A DNA stretch of 64,000 nt from Sphingobacterium sp. JB170 (GCF_900163865.1 NZ_FUKU01000013.1:62001-126000), one strand, 5' to 3'; shown: positions 17,601 to 25,461, counted from the stretch's first letter. Translations and numbers: made by a program. The notes: generated by a model from the letters alone, not told the origin.

Positions 17601-18156
17601 GCAAATCACTATACCATGAACACACATAGCTCCAGCGATCGGGAAATTCGTCTTCGCTACTCGCTAAATTAAAGACTAACCCATAATCCTTATGCGCCGT
17701 CAAGCGCAACGAGACCCGATCAGAATCGCGATCGATCCTCGCTGAAAGCATATCCTTAAACGCCTTAGGCAATCCATGTATATTTTTATCGTATAATCCT
17801 TTAAAGAAAAAGTTCCTTTCTCTGGGCAGGTTCCAATAAAGCACTTTTGCCGCATGCTCACAGATCCCCGGACCACCCCATCCGCAGTCGCAGCCAACCC
17901 CCAGACCGCCAGGTTTGGGCCGAATTAAAATTTGCGTGTGCTCACTGGGCGAAGAGCCCACTAAACGAAATTCGTCTAAACTATAAAATGAATCAAAATA
18001 CCCATATAACATGGATTTCGTAACATCAATATCCCCTTTGTAGAGCGTCAAGATATAAGGTCGATTCATCTGAAACGGTGTATTGTCCATCCAGGGGACC
18101 ATCACAAAATTTGTTGTGTTGACTTCCGACTGCTGTTCAATGTTTTTGTTTTTCAT
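14695..18156 (-). CDS. SWIM zinc-finger SNF2-family helicase/ATPase
   Basis: A 1153-residue Swi2/Snf2 ATPase. Near residues 95-112 is a SWIM-type zinc finger (CDCGW then CEH), a DNA- or protein-binding module. The helicase core fills the C-terminal 450 residues: RSYQVEGVRWM, Walker A DDMGLGKT near residue 722, DESQNVKN (motif II) near 815, TGTPIENG, then the second RecA lobe with FSFFTSMLKL, SLKAGGTGLNLTAANYV and DPWWNPAAEAQAIDR with IGQ. All core motifs are intact, so it should hydrolyse ATP and translocate on duplex DNA. It starts 26 bases after the tandem-HEPN gene, with no promoter visible between, so the two are probably cotranscribed. SWIM-SNF2 proteins are common in Bacteroidota chromosomes, so a housekeeping transcription-recycling role is the alternative to a defence role. 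Confidence 0.92.
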   Translation of the reverse strand: MKNKNIEQQSEVNTTNFVMVPWMDNTPFQMNRPYILTLYKGDIDVTKSMLYGYFDSFYSLDEFRLVGSSPSEHTQILIRPKPGGLGVGCDCGWGGPGICEHAAKVLYWNLPRERNFFFKGLYDKNIHGLPKAFKDMLSARIDRDSDRVSLRLTAHKDYGLVFNLASSEDEFPDRWSYVCSWYSDLRLGVGEVEKVSYVVPLGSFIGGVPYVLPFTSIPGSVTTNMTSYLFDKNPGDKFLDPADRYWEGLCRQMVALYDDKYPLGNEIVDLHADDDISQIKKQQIMLRFWRKMLRCPDKVLRVRLKYDYRPAYSPADARLKRGGWEVEGDLYLAGENLRVKAHLHEGKDCWQLKFLLLYKGAEVQAPQFYTENQSFFMQLPGGDMLFIDDVDLERMIHNMRVVNYLLTIRPQDLREFLVQVLTQVSGRHRVHVHALAKNSRVQKLAPTLPRVTVEIRQEEQSIVIMPEVHYEGFPKCNLAPDSGPLFRYLDDMVVYMERTSILEAQVDGLIRDYHESLNKQEHTGVWIIPLTQIMLTSWLNVLVETFEKQGIAVNLINIAAGSSILPKALRWELVDIKVTESLFCFSMTTNFADKSIAVSEFFDQGMDRAPVLESTEGECVYLRAEEKLLFRSLFMAAALEHKYVVLTPVQYFAAQKLLKQIDPGLVSNDLIGHWPAFKQMEQIDPVNTPSTVTATLRSYQVEGVRWMRGMQAQGWGGILADDMGLGKTLQVITLLEHYYTHKPAAKPSLIVIPTSLIFNWQNEYNKFAASRRVVVYHGTDRAVITNFEPGTVVLTTYAMFLGEMSLLEKTPFAYLILDESQNVKNHKSKRYKGIVKITADHKIAMTGTPIENGVSDLYAQLSIVNPGLFKDYTTFNRLYQKAALQGQPLHALQRIVEPFILRRTKKQVAIELPEKTETVLYMDMLPKQRKIYDKYRKIFKNEIQGNFEGENSSRTKFIAIEALTKLRQLCASPALLKDVGLPEDAVKLDFVDEIITDVVPEHKVLIFSFFTSMLKLVRERLTSMNVPFSYLDGELNSSARARAVDQFQQDEGCRVFLISLKAGGTGLNLTAANYVYILDPWWNPAAEAQAIDRCYRIGQQKHVNAYKVVCRDSVEEKILALQNKKKKIVEDVILEESNLLKTLDKQDLLALFD

Positions 18157-18182
18157 AAGTATGTAGGGTTATTTTTGCGACC

Positions 18183-19913
18183 TTATTTGCTTTTAAACGC
18201 TGTCATATCTTCCCATAACTGGTCAATTCTCGCCAACATTTCCTTTTCAAAAAATGCATATATCGCCCATGCACGTTCCCCTATATCGTGGGAGGAAATT
18301 TTGCACACATTAGCCTGCCACCAAATCCGAGAAGGATTCAACAGCAACTCGACCTGTTCGGGGTCTTTCCAAGAGGCTAAGAATTGATTCAATTTCTGAT
18401 TAATGACACCAGACCAACCGATAACTGAAGCCAAGGGCACGTTCTTCGGCAAATACCCCGTTATGAAGCGTATATAGCTCCGAACCCCCATCTCCAGTAA
18501 ATAGCTAAGAAGGCAAGTGGCTGTTTCCATATCTTTGTCTTGATGCCTTTGCACCACTTGGGCCATCTGCCGCATTCTGTGTTCCACTTCAACCCACATT
18601 GCGATGGTCTTTGTGTACTCCGCTTCCCCATCCAATTGCCCCGAAGCGGGTTCCATCCGAAAGCGAGATTTGCGGCGCAGCACCAATCCTTTCGTCCAAA
18701 ACTCATTAAAAAAGCGATCAGCATTTGCTAGTCCCTGTTCTAGATCCGAGACGCTAAGAAAAACGATCGCGGCTTTTGCCGTACCGCTATAAAGCATTCG
18801 AAAATTAAAGGGACCGGGATTATTCACTACCGCTACCAAAAATAGTTGAACACGCCCCTTTGCTTCGGTCTTACCGTGCGAAGCAAACAGGCTAGGTCCC
18901 GAATGACTACTAACGTGATAATTCAGCATGGTGAGCTGCTCGGGATTATGATTCTTTCGAATACGTTCAACCAGCTCCCAAGCATCTTTTCTATTGTCTT
19001 GGGTCCATGGGAAATCTCCAAATTCCTCGGCTATATTCCAGGCGTCCTCTCCAACGAGCTGCGCTTTTGCATTTGCAACCGCCTGTTTATCGGTAACTGA
19101 TTGGCTCTGGGTCTGCTCCAACCCTGCGCGTAAAATAGACGCATAAGAGTCTAAACCTTGAAGGAAGCCTTGCACCATCTCATCGATAATATCCGCCACC
19201 TTGCGACACACTCGGAAAGCCTCATCAAAGCAATCTACAGCCAGCTCGGTATGTTCGGATTTATGAGCAACTTTGTAAAGTTGATCTAAACGGCGAATCA
19301 ATGCTAAATCAGGATTATCGGGCAAGACCAGTGCAGCGAGCTCGGGCAGGATGGCGGCCGCACTTTTCAACAGCCGCTCAATACGGTGGGTATTTCCGCC
19401 TTGTATTCCAGCGACGACCAGAAACCCTTTTAAACGCACTTCCAAGAATTGATGTAGCATAAATAATGCTTTTGAAAAATCCTGCGTGGCAGCGAAGTTA
19501 TCAGCTGCAATCATAAAATCAGTTGAACAAGCTTTGCTGCGTGCGTAATGTTCGGTCCCCTTGTCCAACAAGTTTAAAATTATTTTGGGTTTAAAAACCG
19601 CATGTCTGGTTTCTGCACGTGTAAAAACTTGATGGCTATCTTGCGCGCAATACAGGTGATAGAGACTGCCCCTTTTAAGGTGATTAAACCATTCGCCGGT
19701 AAACTGGACATCAAAGGGAATCGCTGGAATATCCGACATACAACGCGTCACTATGGTAAATATCGAATTAGGTGTTACACCCTTAGCCGGATTGACAACC
19801 AGTAGTAGCCGCAATTGGGTACTTCCGGAATCCAGACTCGGAACCAAAAAAGCATATTCCAAGTCTACTCTCGTAGTAAGCCGTTCGATCAAAATATTTT
19901 GTTCCTGGATCAT
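18183..19913 (-). CDS. Tandem HEPN-domain protein (two nucleotidyltransferase-like + HEPN modules)
   Basis: A 576-residue cytoplasmic protein. Residues about 1-110 are an alpha/beta segment resembling the degenerate nucleotidyltransferase-like N-domain of Bacteroidota HEPN proteins. Residues about 130-245 are a helical HEPN domain (SKALFMLHQFLEVRLKG, then THRIERLL). The C-terminal half repeats the pattern: alpha/beta text from about 310-420 with VQLFLVAVVNNPGPFNF and a second helical region about 470-570 (TATCLLSYLLEMGVRSYIRF). I do not see an unambiguous R-X4-6-H ribonuclease motif, so nuclease activity is unproven. It precedes the SNF2 gene by 26 bases and faces an XRE regulator, with a -7 box at 19954-19961. 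Some HEPN proteins act in toxin-antitoxin and defence systems; that role here is inferred. Confidence 0.65.
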   Translation of the reverse strand: MIQEQNILIERLTTRVDLEYAFLVPSLDSGSTQLRLLLVVNPAKGVTPNSIFTIVTRCMSDIPAIPFDVQFTGEWFNHLKRGSLYHLYCAQDSHQVFTRAETRHAVFKPKIILNLLDKGTEHYARSKACSTDFMIAADNFAATQDFSKALFMLHQFLEVRLKGFLVVAGIQGGNTHRIERLLKSAAAILPELAALVLPDNPDLALIRRLDQLYKVAHKSEHTELAVDCFDEAFRVCRKVADIIDEMVQGFLQGLDSYASILRAGLEQTQSQSVTDKQAVANAKAQLVGEDAWNIAEEFGDFPWTQDNRKDAWELVERIRKNHNPEQLTMLNYHVSSHSGPSLFASHGKTEAKGRVQLFLVAVVNNPGPFNFRMLYSGTAKAAIVFLSVSDLEQGLANADRFFNEFWTKGLVLRRKSRFRMEPASGQLDGEAEYTKTIAMWVEVEHRMRQMAQVVQRHQDKDMETATCLLSYLLEMGVRSYIRFITGYLPKNVPLASVIGWSGVINQKLNQFLASWKDPEQVELLLNPSRIWWQANVCKISSHDIGERAWAIYAFFEKEMLARIDQLWEDMTAFKSK

Positions 19914-19935
19914 TATAATTGGATTTTAAATGTAA

Positions 19936-19995
19936 ATGTATTCAAAAACGGTACAAACGTATAGAATTTCATTCCAATTATGAAATATGTATTCA
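19936..19995. promoter_or_regulatory. Nine-base direct repeat flanking the HEPN promoter
   Basis: ATGTATTCA occurs at 19936-19944 and again at 19987-19995, 51 bp apart (about five turns), on either side of the -7 box for the HEPN gene. It sits between that gene and the divergent XRE regulator gene, where an operator would be expected. Confidence 0.35.
19954..19961 (-). promoter_or_regulatory. -7 element of the HEPN-SNF2 pair
   Basis: The minus strand reads TACGTTTG (TAnnTTTG), 41 bases before the start codon at 19913. No convincing -33 TTTG is at the usual spacing. Confidence 0.45.
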
Positions 19996-20041
19996 TTACT
20001 TCTATACAATTAGCATATTTATTGATATAATCTGGAGTAGA

Positions 20042-20263
20042 ATGACACCATTAGGAGAATACTTAGCAAAGCGGTCGGTAAACAAATCGATGGTAGCTCG
20101 AAAAACAGGACTCACCAAGGCTAGAATTAATGAACTCACGCTCAACGACTCCGCAAAGCTCCGTGCCCAAGAGTTGTATTTGATCGCGAAAGCTATCGGT
20201 GCTGATCCCTGCGAAGTGTTGAATAAGCTTTACAGTCATCTGAGCCTTCAAAGCACGGCGTGA
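20042..20263 (+). CDS. Small XRE-family helix-turn-helix regulator
   Basis: A 73-residue protein. The start chosen is the ATG at 20042 because homology-like text begins there (MTPLGEYLAKRSVNKSMVARKTGL); a longer frame from 19919 has no sensible content. The helix-turn-helix covers about residues 15-60, with KSMVARKTGLTKARINEL as the HTH core and ELYLIAKAIGADPCEVL as the following helices, like Cro/CI-type regulators. It is transcribed away from the HEPN-SNF2 pair across a 128-bp shared region with a direct repeat, so it probably represses that pair or itself. Its lack of any other domain is usual for such small regulators. Confidence 0.8.
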   Translation: MTPLGEYLAKRSVNKSMVARKTGLTKARINELTLNDSAKLRAQELYLIAKAIGADPCEVLNKLYSHLSLQSTA

Positions 20264-20817
20264 ACGAAAATCACTACTGAAACGAAAGCTGTTACTTGAC
20301 TTTTCACTTTGTCAGTACGGTAATCATGTCAATACGGTTTTATATAAAGAAAATGATCGAAATCCCGAAAGAAATCTACTTTCCTATAGCGGTTTATATA
20401 TACAATCTCTCAATTGATTAGTTACAAACTACGATAAACTTTCATTTGTACCGAACTAATTATACTTGTATCCTACCAGAGTCCTTTGTATTTAACAAGA
20501 CTGTGGCACTAGTCATCAGCCATCGACCAGTACCAGGGGGAATTAGATATAAAATAGGCCAATCACCGAGCGGTAACGGCTCATACTTCACAAACTATAT
20601 CGAAGGGGTTCGAGGGAAAATTGCAAAACTATACATACACAGGTAATGCCACTCGCACGAAGACGCTAATAAAAGCGCCACGAGACGTTCTTGCATGGAG
20701 TATCTTTTAACCGACAAACGCGGCACTGAATCAAAACGAAAAACTAGGAGACCTCGACACCGAGCGACTCGGTAGCCAGAGAGGGCTTAGCAAACACGCA
20801 CTATTTGCTGCCAGTAC
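20264..20817. other. Unassigned 554-bp interval, possible decayed gene
   Basis: No intact gene is recognised. A plus-strand frame from about 20530 to 20829 gives coding-like text interrupted by at least two stops (for example KLQNYTYTGNATRTKTLIKA and LGDLDTERLGSQRGLSKHA) and may be a remnant; I cannot name its family. No terminator or RNA structure stood out. Confidence 0.35.
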
Positions 20818-21213
20818 TTACAGAGTCTGATATATGAACACCGGTTTACCGTCCTCACAGCGCACGTCTTGCGGTTCAGGTATCGCCATGCAATCGGAGA
20901 TAATATTATATTTCGCATTGAATTCATCTTCACCCCGCGTATAGCGCTCGATTAAGGCTAAAAATTCTTCGGTATCGATCGTCGAGGGGTATGCAATATA
21001 AGACATCGCTCCACCGCAGGCTTTGTTCCCGAGTGCTGCAATAGACCATTGCGCAGGATCCGTACAGGGGCCCCCTTGTACCATTGCTTCAATCTGCTGT
21101 TTCAATTTATCGAGAGCCTCCCGATCTGCATTTTGATTTCTCTCACCCGTTTTCTCACATGCAAAAAAAGATAAAGCGAGAAGGCTAAATACAATAAAAA
21201 TACTTTTCATCAC
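20818..21213 (-). CDS. Hypothetical lipoprotein
   Basis: A 131-residue lipoprotein with a lipobox ending at Cys19 (LSFFAC). The mature part is hydrophilic with four more cysteines (GGPCTD, NKACGG, SDCMAI, VRCEDG), likely two disulphides in the periplasm or on the outer membrane. Family unknown to me; the spacing of cysteines and the GGPCTDPAQWSIAALGNKAC stretch are its most recognisable features. It lies 71 bases downstream of ridA on the same strand and could be cotranscribed. Confidence 0.7.
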   Translation of the reverse strand: MMKSIFIVFSLLALSFFACEKTGERNQNADREALDKLKQQIEAMVQGGPCTDPAQWSIAALGNKACGGAMSYIAYPSTIDTEEFLALIERYTRGEDEFNAKYNIISDCMAIPEPQDVRCEDGKPVFIYQTL

Positions 21214-21284
21214 GTTTAAAATTTGGTGTCACCTAATAAACGTGTGAAAAGAACATTTTGATACAATGCCGTGCTCACCAAAAA

Positions 21285-21677
21285 CTAATCACCCTTCTTC
21301 CAGGCGATGACCGAGATCTCTACGTTTACATTTTTGGGCAAAGTCTTCACTGCAACGCATTCTCGTGCCGGTTGATTTTCGGTAAAATATTGTGCGTAAA
21401 CCTCATTTATGGTTCCAAAGTCACCCATATCACTGATGAATATACTTGCTTTGACAACATCGTTAAACGTATAGCCCGCTGTTTCTAAAATCGCTTTTAC
21501 ATTAGTGAGCACCTGATGGGTTTCATCGGCAACGCTAGAGCTCACCAGCTCCATAGTTTCGGGAATAAGTGGGATTTGACCGGAAACATACAGCGTATCA
21601 CCCGCTTTAATTGCCTGGTTGTAGGGACCAATCGCTGCAGGTGCAGAGTCCGTATTAAGAATTTGTTTGTGTGACAT
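21285..21677 (-). CDS. ridA: RidA-family enamine/imine deaminase
   Basis: A 130-residue protein of full family length. RidA hydrolyses reactive 2-aminoacrylate and similar enamines made by PLP enzymes, protecting PLP-dependent proteins; it acts as a cytoplasmic trimer. Signature text includes APAAIGPYNQAIKAGDTLYVSGQIP, with VKASIFISDM, and the catalytic Arg in QPARECVAV near residue 107. VEISVIAW is the closing strand. A 44-codon membrane-protein frame ends 7 bases upstream on the same strand. Confidence 0.95.
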   Translation of the reverse strand: MSHKQILNTDSAPAAIGPYNQAIKAGDTLYVSGQIPLIPETMELVSSSVADETHQVLTNVKAILETAGYTFNDVVKASIFISDMGDFGTINEVYAQYFTENQPARECVAVKTLPKNVNVEISVIAWKKGD

Positions 21678-21683
21678 AGTAAG

Positions 21684-21818
21684 TTACTTAGAAAAGAATA
21701 TTTTGTAAATGATCGCCAGAAGAAATAAAGTTATTGCCGCAATATTCATCACGCGCATTGCTTTGCGATTAAATTTTGAAGACTTCGATAGCTCCGGTCT
21801 ATTTCCCGCTGGTTCCAT
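21684..21818 (-). CDS. Small single-pass membrane protein upstream of ridA
   Basis: A 44-residue frame with an ATG at 21818. A basic, hydrophilic N-terminus (MEPAGNRPELSKSSKFNRKA) is followed by a hydrophobic helix (MNIAAITLFLLAIIYKIFF) and a short Lys end. The layout is that of small membrane proteins often seen in Bacteroidota genomes, too short for most gene finders. Its stop lies 6 bases before the ridA start codon, so the two are probably on one transcript. Function unknown. Confidence 0.55.
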   Translation of the reverse strand: MEPAGNRPELSKSSKFNRKAMRVMNIAAITLFLLAIIYKIFFSK

Positions 21819-21997
21819 GTAGGCTAATTTACGGCGCAATTTCTGAAAAATCAAGGAATATTACGCCCGTAAAGCGTTAAGTTGAGCACGACAGCCTTTT
21901 TCCAAAATAACGGACACTTTTACCACTCGGGAGCACTCAAATATGATTTTTCACGCGAGATTTAAGCCCATTTCTACCCTAGCCCAATATATTATGC

Positions 21998-22005
21998 TAC
22001 ATTTG
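21998..22005 (+). promoter_or_regulatory. -7 element for the Wzi/RemB-like gene
   Basis: TACATTTG fits TAnnTTTG exactly, 64 bases before the start codon at 22070. No TTTG is found at the -33 position. Confidence 0.45.
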
Positions 22006-22069
22006 TGATGAATTATTATTTCGGAATAATAATTGTTATAGTCTCTTTCAAAACTACTCTAAGCAATAT

Positions 22070-23731
22070 ATGACGCGTTTTAACGTTACCCTTTGTTCCG
22101 TGCTATTACTATTGACTTCCATTACGCTTGAAGTAGCTAATGCACAAGTTAACAGCCTACCATATTCGTATCAATACACGCAGAAATTTAACGATATTTT
22201 GTATTCGCCGGACACCAGGATACATACAGCATCCAAGCCCCTGCTTTTCAAAGGCGAACTACTAAGCAGGTTCGATTCTTTGCAGAACACAAACGCCGTA
22301 GATTCCAAAAACTGGTTTATGCGGAAGATCTTTAATGAGCACCTGATTGAAGTGAACAAAGAAGATCACACCTTTTATTTGGATTTCCTTCCAGACTTCA
22401 TGCTTGGAAAAGAATTAATCGGCGACGATAAAAGAACGACCTGGCTAAATACCAGGGGCTTTCAGGGAGGAGTCACAATCGGGGATAAGTTCACCTTTCA
22501 TGCGAGCTTTTTTGAAAACCAGGGTGTCTACCCCAAACATATCGACGATTATGTCGACAGAAATGGCGTGATGCCCGGCCAGGGGACCGTGAAATTTGGA
22601 GACGACTACAAAAAAGACTGGATGTATGCTACAGCAAGCCTGACTTACGCATTCAGTGATAAATTTCAAACCACCCTTGCTTACGATAAAAACTTCATTG
22701 GTGACGGCTACAGGTCCTTGTTGCTGTCCGATTTTTCCGGCAACTATTCTAACTTAAAGTTTACCGGTGAGGTTGGGAAATTCCAGTATACGTCCATCTG
22801 GGCATATATGAATGACCCCAGAAATCCGCGGATAGCACCTGAAGACACAGAGCGTCGCTCTGGTGACGGCGTAAAATATGGGTCTTTTCAATACATCGAC
22901 TACAACGCAACAAACCGTCTATCGGTCGGATTGCTTGCGTCATTTGTTTGGGCCGCAAAAAATGACTATCAAGAAAACCTCGAACCAGAAATTCCTTACT
23001 TAGATTATTTCAACCCGATCGATTATCCCGGTGGACCGATGTCCAACCCTAACGGAGTTCGTAATAACGTAAAGACTTCTTACGCCTCTTTAGGGCTTAA
23101 TGCTAAATATAAGGTACTGCGTAACCTTACTGCTTACGGACAGTTGATGTTAGATGATTTCACAGCAAGCGAGCTATTTACCGGAAAAGGCCATGTGAAC
23201 AACAAGCTAGGAGCGCAGATTGGTGCTCGTGGCTACGATATCTTTGCGGTAAAAAACTTAAATTTCCTTGCTGAATATAACGTCGTACGCCCTTACACCT
23301 ATCAGCAATTTGAGTCGCGTAACAACTATAGCAACCATGGAGAACCATTAGCGCACCCACGAGGAGCGAACTTTAGAGAGCTCGTTGGTATAGCCAATTA
23401 CAGTTGGAATAGATTTGATTTCACTTTACAGGGACTATACAGCCAATATGGAACGGACCCAGTTAACGGCCCGAATATGGGTGGTGATATCTTTCAGTCC
23501 TACAGCAACGTATACAGCATGTACGACAACAAGATCGCTCAAGGAGTTAAAAATGATTTATATTATGTAGACGCGCGGGCTGCTTACGTATTAAACCCGA
23601 AGTACAACCTCCGTTTCGAGGTCGGTTATACCCAACGCTACAACCGCACGGAAGATCTTCCGACACAAAAATCCGGCGTAATAAACATTGGACTTCGCTC
23701 GAGCTTCCGTAATTTCTACGGAGACTTTTAA
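22070..23731 (+). CDS. Outer-membrane protein of the Wzi/RemB-like (capsule assembly / gliding) type
   Basis: A 553-residue exported protein (signal peptide ending near residue 25, ANAQ). The mature part is a large beta-barrel: alternating strands with Tyr/Phe, such as FTFHASFFENQGVYP, WMYATASLTYAFSDKFQTTLAYDK and a final INIGLRSSFRNFYGDF. The order of motifs (FLPDFMLGKE, then GFQGGVTIGDKF, then DKNFIGDGYRSLLLSDFSGNYSNLKF) is that of Bacteroidota proteins named RemB or capsule-assembly Wzi-like, which lie in the outer membrane. The gene is monocistronic with a -7 box upstream. Whether it serves gliding or polysaccharide anchoring cannot be decided here. Confidence 0.75.
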   Translation: MTRFNVTLCSVLLLLTSITLEVANAQVNSLPYSYQYTQKFNDILYSPDTRIHTASKPLLFKGELLSRFDSLQNTNAVDSKNWFMRKIFNEHLIEVNKEDHTFYLDFLPDFMLGKELIGDDKRTTWLNTRGFQGGVTIGDKFTFHASFFENQGVYPKHIDDYVDRNGVMPGQGTVKFGDDYKKDWMYATASLTYAFSDKFQTTLAYDKNFIGDGYRSLLLSDFSGNYSNLKFTGEVGKFQYTSIWAYMNDPRNPRIAPEDTERRSGDGVKYGSFQYIDYNATNRLSVGLLASFVWAAKNDYQENLEPEIPYLDYFNPIDYPGGPMSNPNGVRNNVKTSYASLGLNAKYKVLRNLTAYGQLMLDDFTASELFTGKGHVNNKLGAQIGARGYDIFAVKNLNFLAEYNVVRPYTYQQFESRNNYSNHGEPLAHPRGANFRELVGIANYSWNRFDFTLQGLYSQYGTDPVNGPNMGGDIFQSYSNVYSMYDNKIAQGVKNDLYYVDARAAYVLNPKYNLRFEVGYTQRYNRTEDLPTQKSGVINIGLRSSFRNFYGDF

Positions 23732-23791
23732 GCATGGTTTTTAAAACACATGCTCGCCAGTACCCGGCAAAGGCTTTACGCCAACCGGGCA

Positions 23792-24009
23792 CTAACTGTA
23801 GCCATTCCGCCCCTCAGGCCCTATTTCCGGCAGCGCATATTTCTTTACCCCGTCACGGTCACAAAGATAACGAGCACGCGCTTCTAGATCGTAAAACCTT
23901 GCCCATATTAGCCGTGCTGCACGATCGGTAACCACCACCGCGTTTCGAGTACCTTGATAATCAATCTGTCGCACGATTCGTATCGCTTCAATTTTATTTC
24001 TCTGAAATT
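23792..24009 (-). pseudogene. C-terminal remnant of a PelA-type pectate lyase
   Basis: The minus strand encodes about 70 residues of the end of a PelA/Pel-15E-like (PL10) pectate lyase: RIVRQIDYQGTRNAVVV, then LIWARFYDLE, CDRDGVKKYALPEIG and RRNGYS-like ending GRNGYS, in the family order. An in-frame TAA lies upstream at about 24014 and a TAG cuts the frame at 23792, where the family normally continues about 20-30 residues (SWYG...). The N-terminal 80% is absent. It marks loss of a pectin-degradation gene. The call is by motif memory and is fairly sure. Confidence 0.65.
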
Positions 24010-24343
24010 TTTATTCGGCGAGTTCAGCCTTTCTTATCCCACAGCAACATAACGGTTATGCAAACGGTAATTCTCAAACATCATATCGCTTGAAGATTTT
24101 TAATACTTAAAGTTCCGTGTTTTCTCAGCGGTTTATCACCCCCAATCCGTAATAATCGGTAAAACAATATTCAATAAGAATGCAACGACTTTTCAAAAGC
24201 GCGCTGGGCAACGTGTGCATTTATATAGTCGAGCCTTAAAAAAATATTAACATACTATTAATCAGATGTTTATTTCACTATTTTCTTGTTTTTATCTACC
24301 AAATTTTGTACTTTTAGGGTATAAACCTTGCAAATTGAACCGT

Positions 24344-25195
24344 ATGCTAGCGAAGAAAAAGACATCAAATCAATCCAGTTTCTTCTTCTCCTTGGAAGAT
24401 ACCTTGAACCCTAGACACCCGCTTTATATTTTGGCTAACCGTGTTGACTGGAAGCTCTTTGAGACTGCATTCAGCCCCTTGTATTGTTTGGATAATGGAC
24501 GTCCTGCCAAACCGATCCGATTGATGGTGGGTTTATTGATTCTGAAGCATATTCGCAATGTTTCCGATGAGAGTGTGGTCGAACAATGGTCTGAGAACCT
24601 GTATTACCAATATTTTTGTGGCTTTCAAGAGTTTGTTGCCTCAGCGCCCTGCGAGGCTTCAGAATTGGTTCATTTTCGCAAGCGAATTGGGGAATCAGGG
24701 ATTGAACTGATTTTCAAAGAAAGCATCCGAATCAATGGCGATGACAGCAATGACGATGACGTTAATGCGGATACAACTGTTCAGGAAAAAAACATTACGT
24801 TTCCAACGGATGCCAAGCTGCATAAAAAGATCATCAAAAAAACCTTAAAAATCGTCCACGATGAACAATTGCCCATCCGTCAAAGTTACACTCGAACGCT
24901 AAAAAAGCTGGGCGTCGATCAACGCTTTCGCAACCATCCCAAGAACAAATCGAAAGCAAAAAAAGCGGATCGGAAAGTAAAAACAATCGCAGGCAGATTG
25001 GTTCGGGAATTGGAACGTAATTTACCACAAGATTCCATACACCAAAAAACCATTTTATTTTTCAAGCAGGTGCTTGCCCAGACCCGTAGCAGTAAAAATA
25101 AAATATACGCACGTGGCAGGATTTTCTGCCGCTTCTCTAACTCGCTGATTTTATTATTGTTATCAAGTAAACTATCAAGAGAGGTAACCGAATAG
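24344..25195 (+). mobile_element. Truncated IS5/IS1182-like DDE transposase
   Basis: The true start is probably the ATG at 24344 (MLAKKKTSNQSSFFFSLEDT), since upstream codons read hydrophobic noise. Residues give the DUF772 N-domain (LYCLDNGRPAKPIRLMVGLL, VEQWSENLYYQYFCGF, ELVHFRKRIGE) and the start of the DDE catalytic fold (DTTVQEKN, FPTDAKLHKKI). After KNKIYA near 25106 the sequence changes to unrelated codons and ends at 25195, where a full enzyme would continue about 180 residues with the second Asp and the Glu. The enzyme is therefore dead. An inserted Asp-rich stretch (DDSNDDDVNAD) replaces the usual residues before the first catalytic Asp. No terminal inverted repeats were identified. 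Confidence 0.8.
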
Positions 25196-25243
25196 GTCTC
25201 ATTTTATCTATCCTACTTTGTAGGCTATTGAGTTCTCTTGATA
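25173..25243. repeat. Nested inverted repeat next to the truncated transposase
   Basis: TATCAAGAGA (25173-25182) pairs with TCTCTTGATA (25234-25243). Inside, AATAG pairs with CTATT, and CCTAC with GTAGG around a TTT loop. The 71-bp imperfect cruciform could be the end of an element, an attachment-like site or a terminator; nothing decides between these. Confidence 0.4.
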
Positions 25244-25461
25244 CTTTTCTAATCAGTCAATGTACTTTGTTATAGTCGCCAAACCAATTCCATAAACAGC
25301 CAAAGCGAGAACAGCCACAGCCAAGAGCGGTGGGGTTTCGCAGGCCACAAATGAGCATGGGGGAATCAAGTCGGTTACCAACTCTCTTCTACACTTTGGT
25401 TATGCTTAAATGATGCAATCGTGATGCTATTATAGTGCAATTGGTGCAATTATGGTGCAAC

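Noticed and set aside
20446-20646. A 66-residue plus-strand frame
   Set aside because: No recognisable domain and interrupted coding-like text in the neighbouring frame makes a remnant more likely than this frame.
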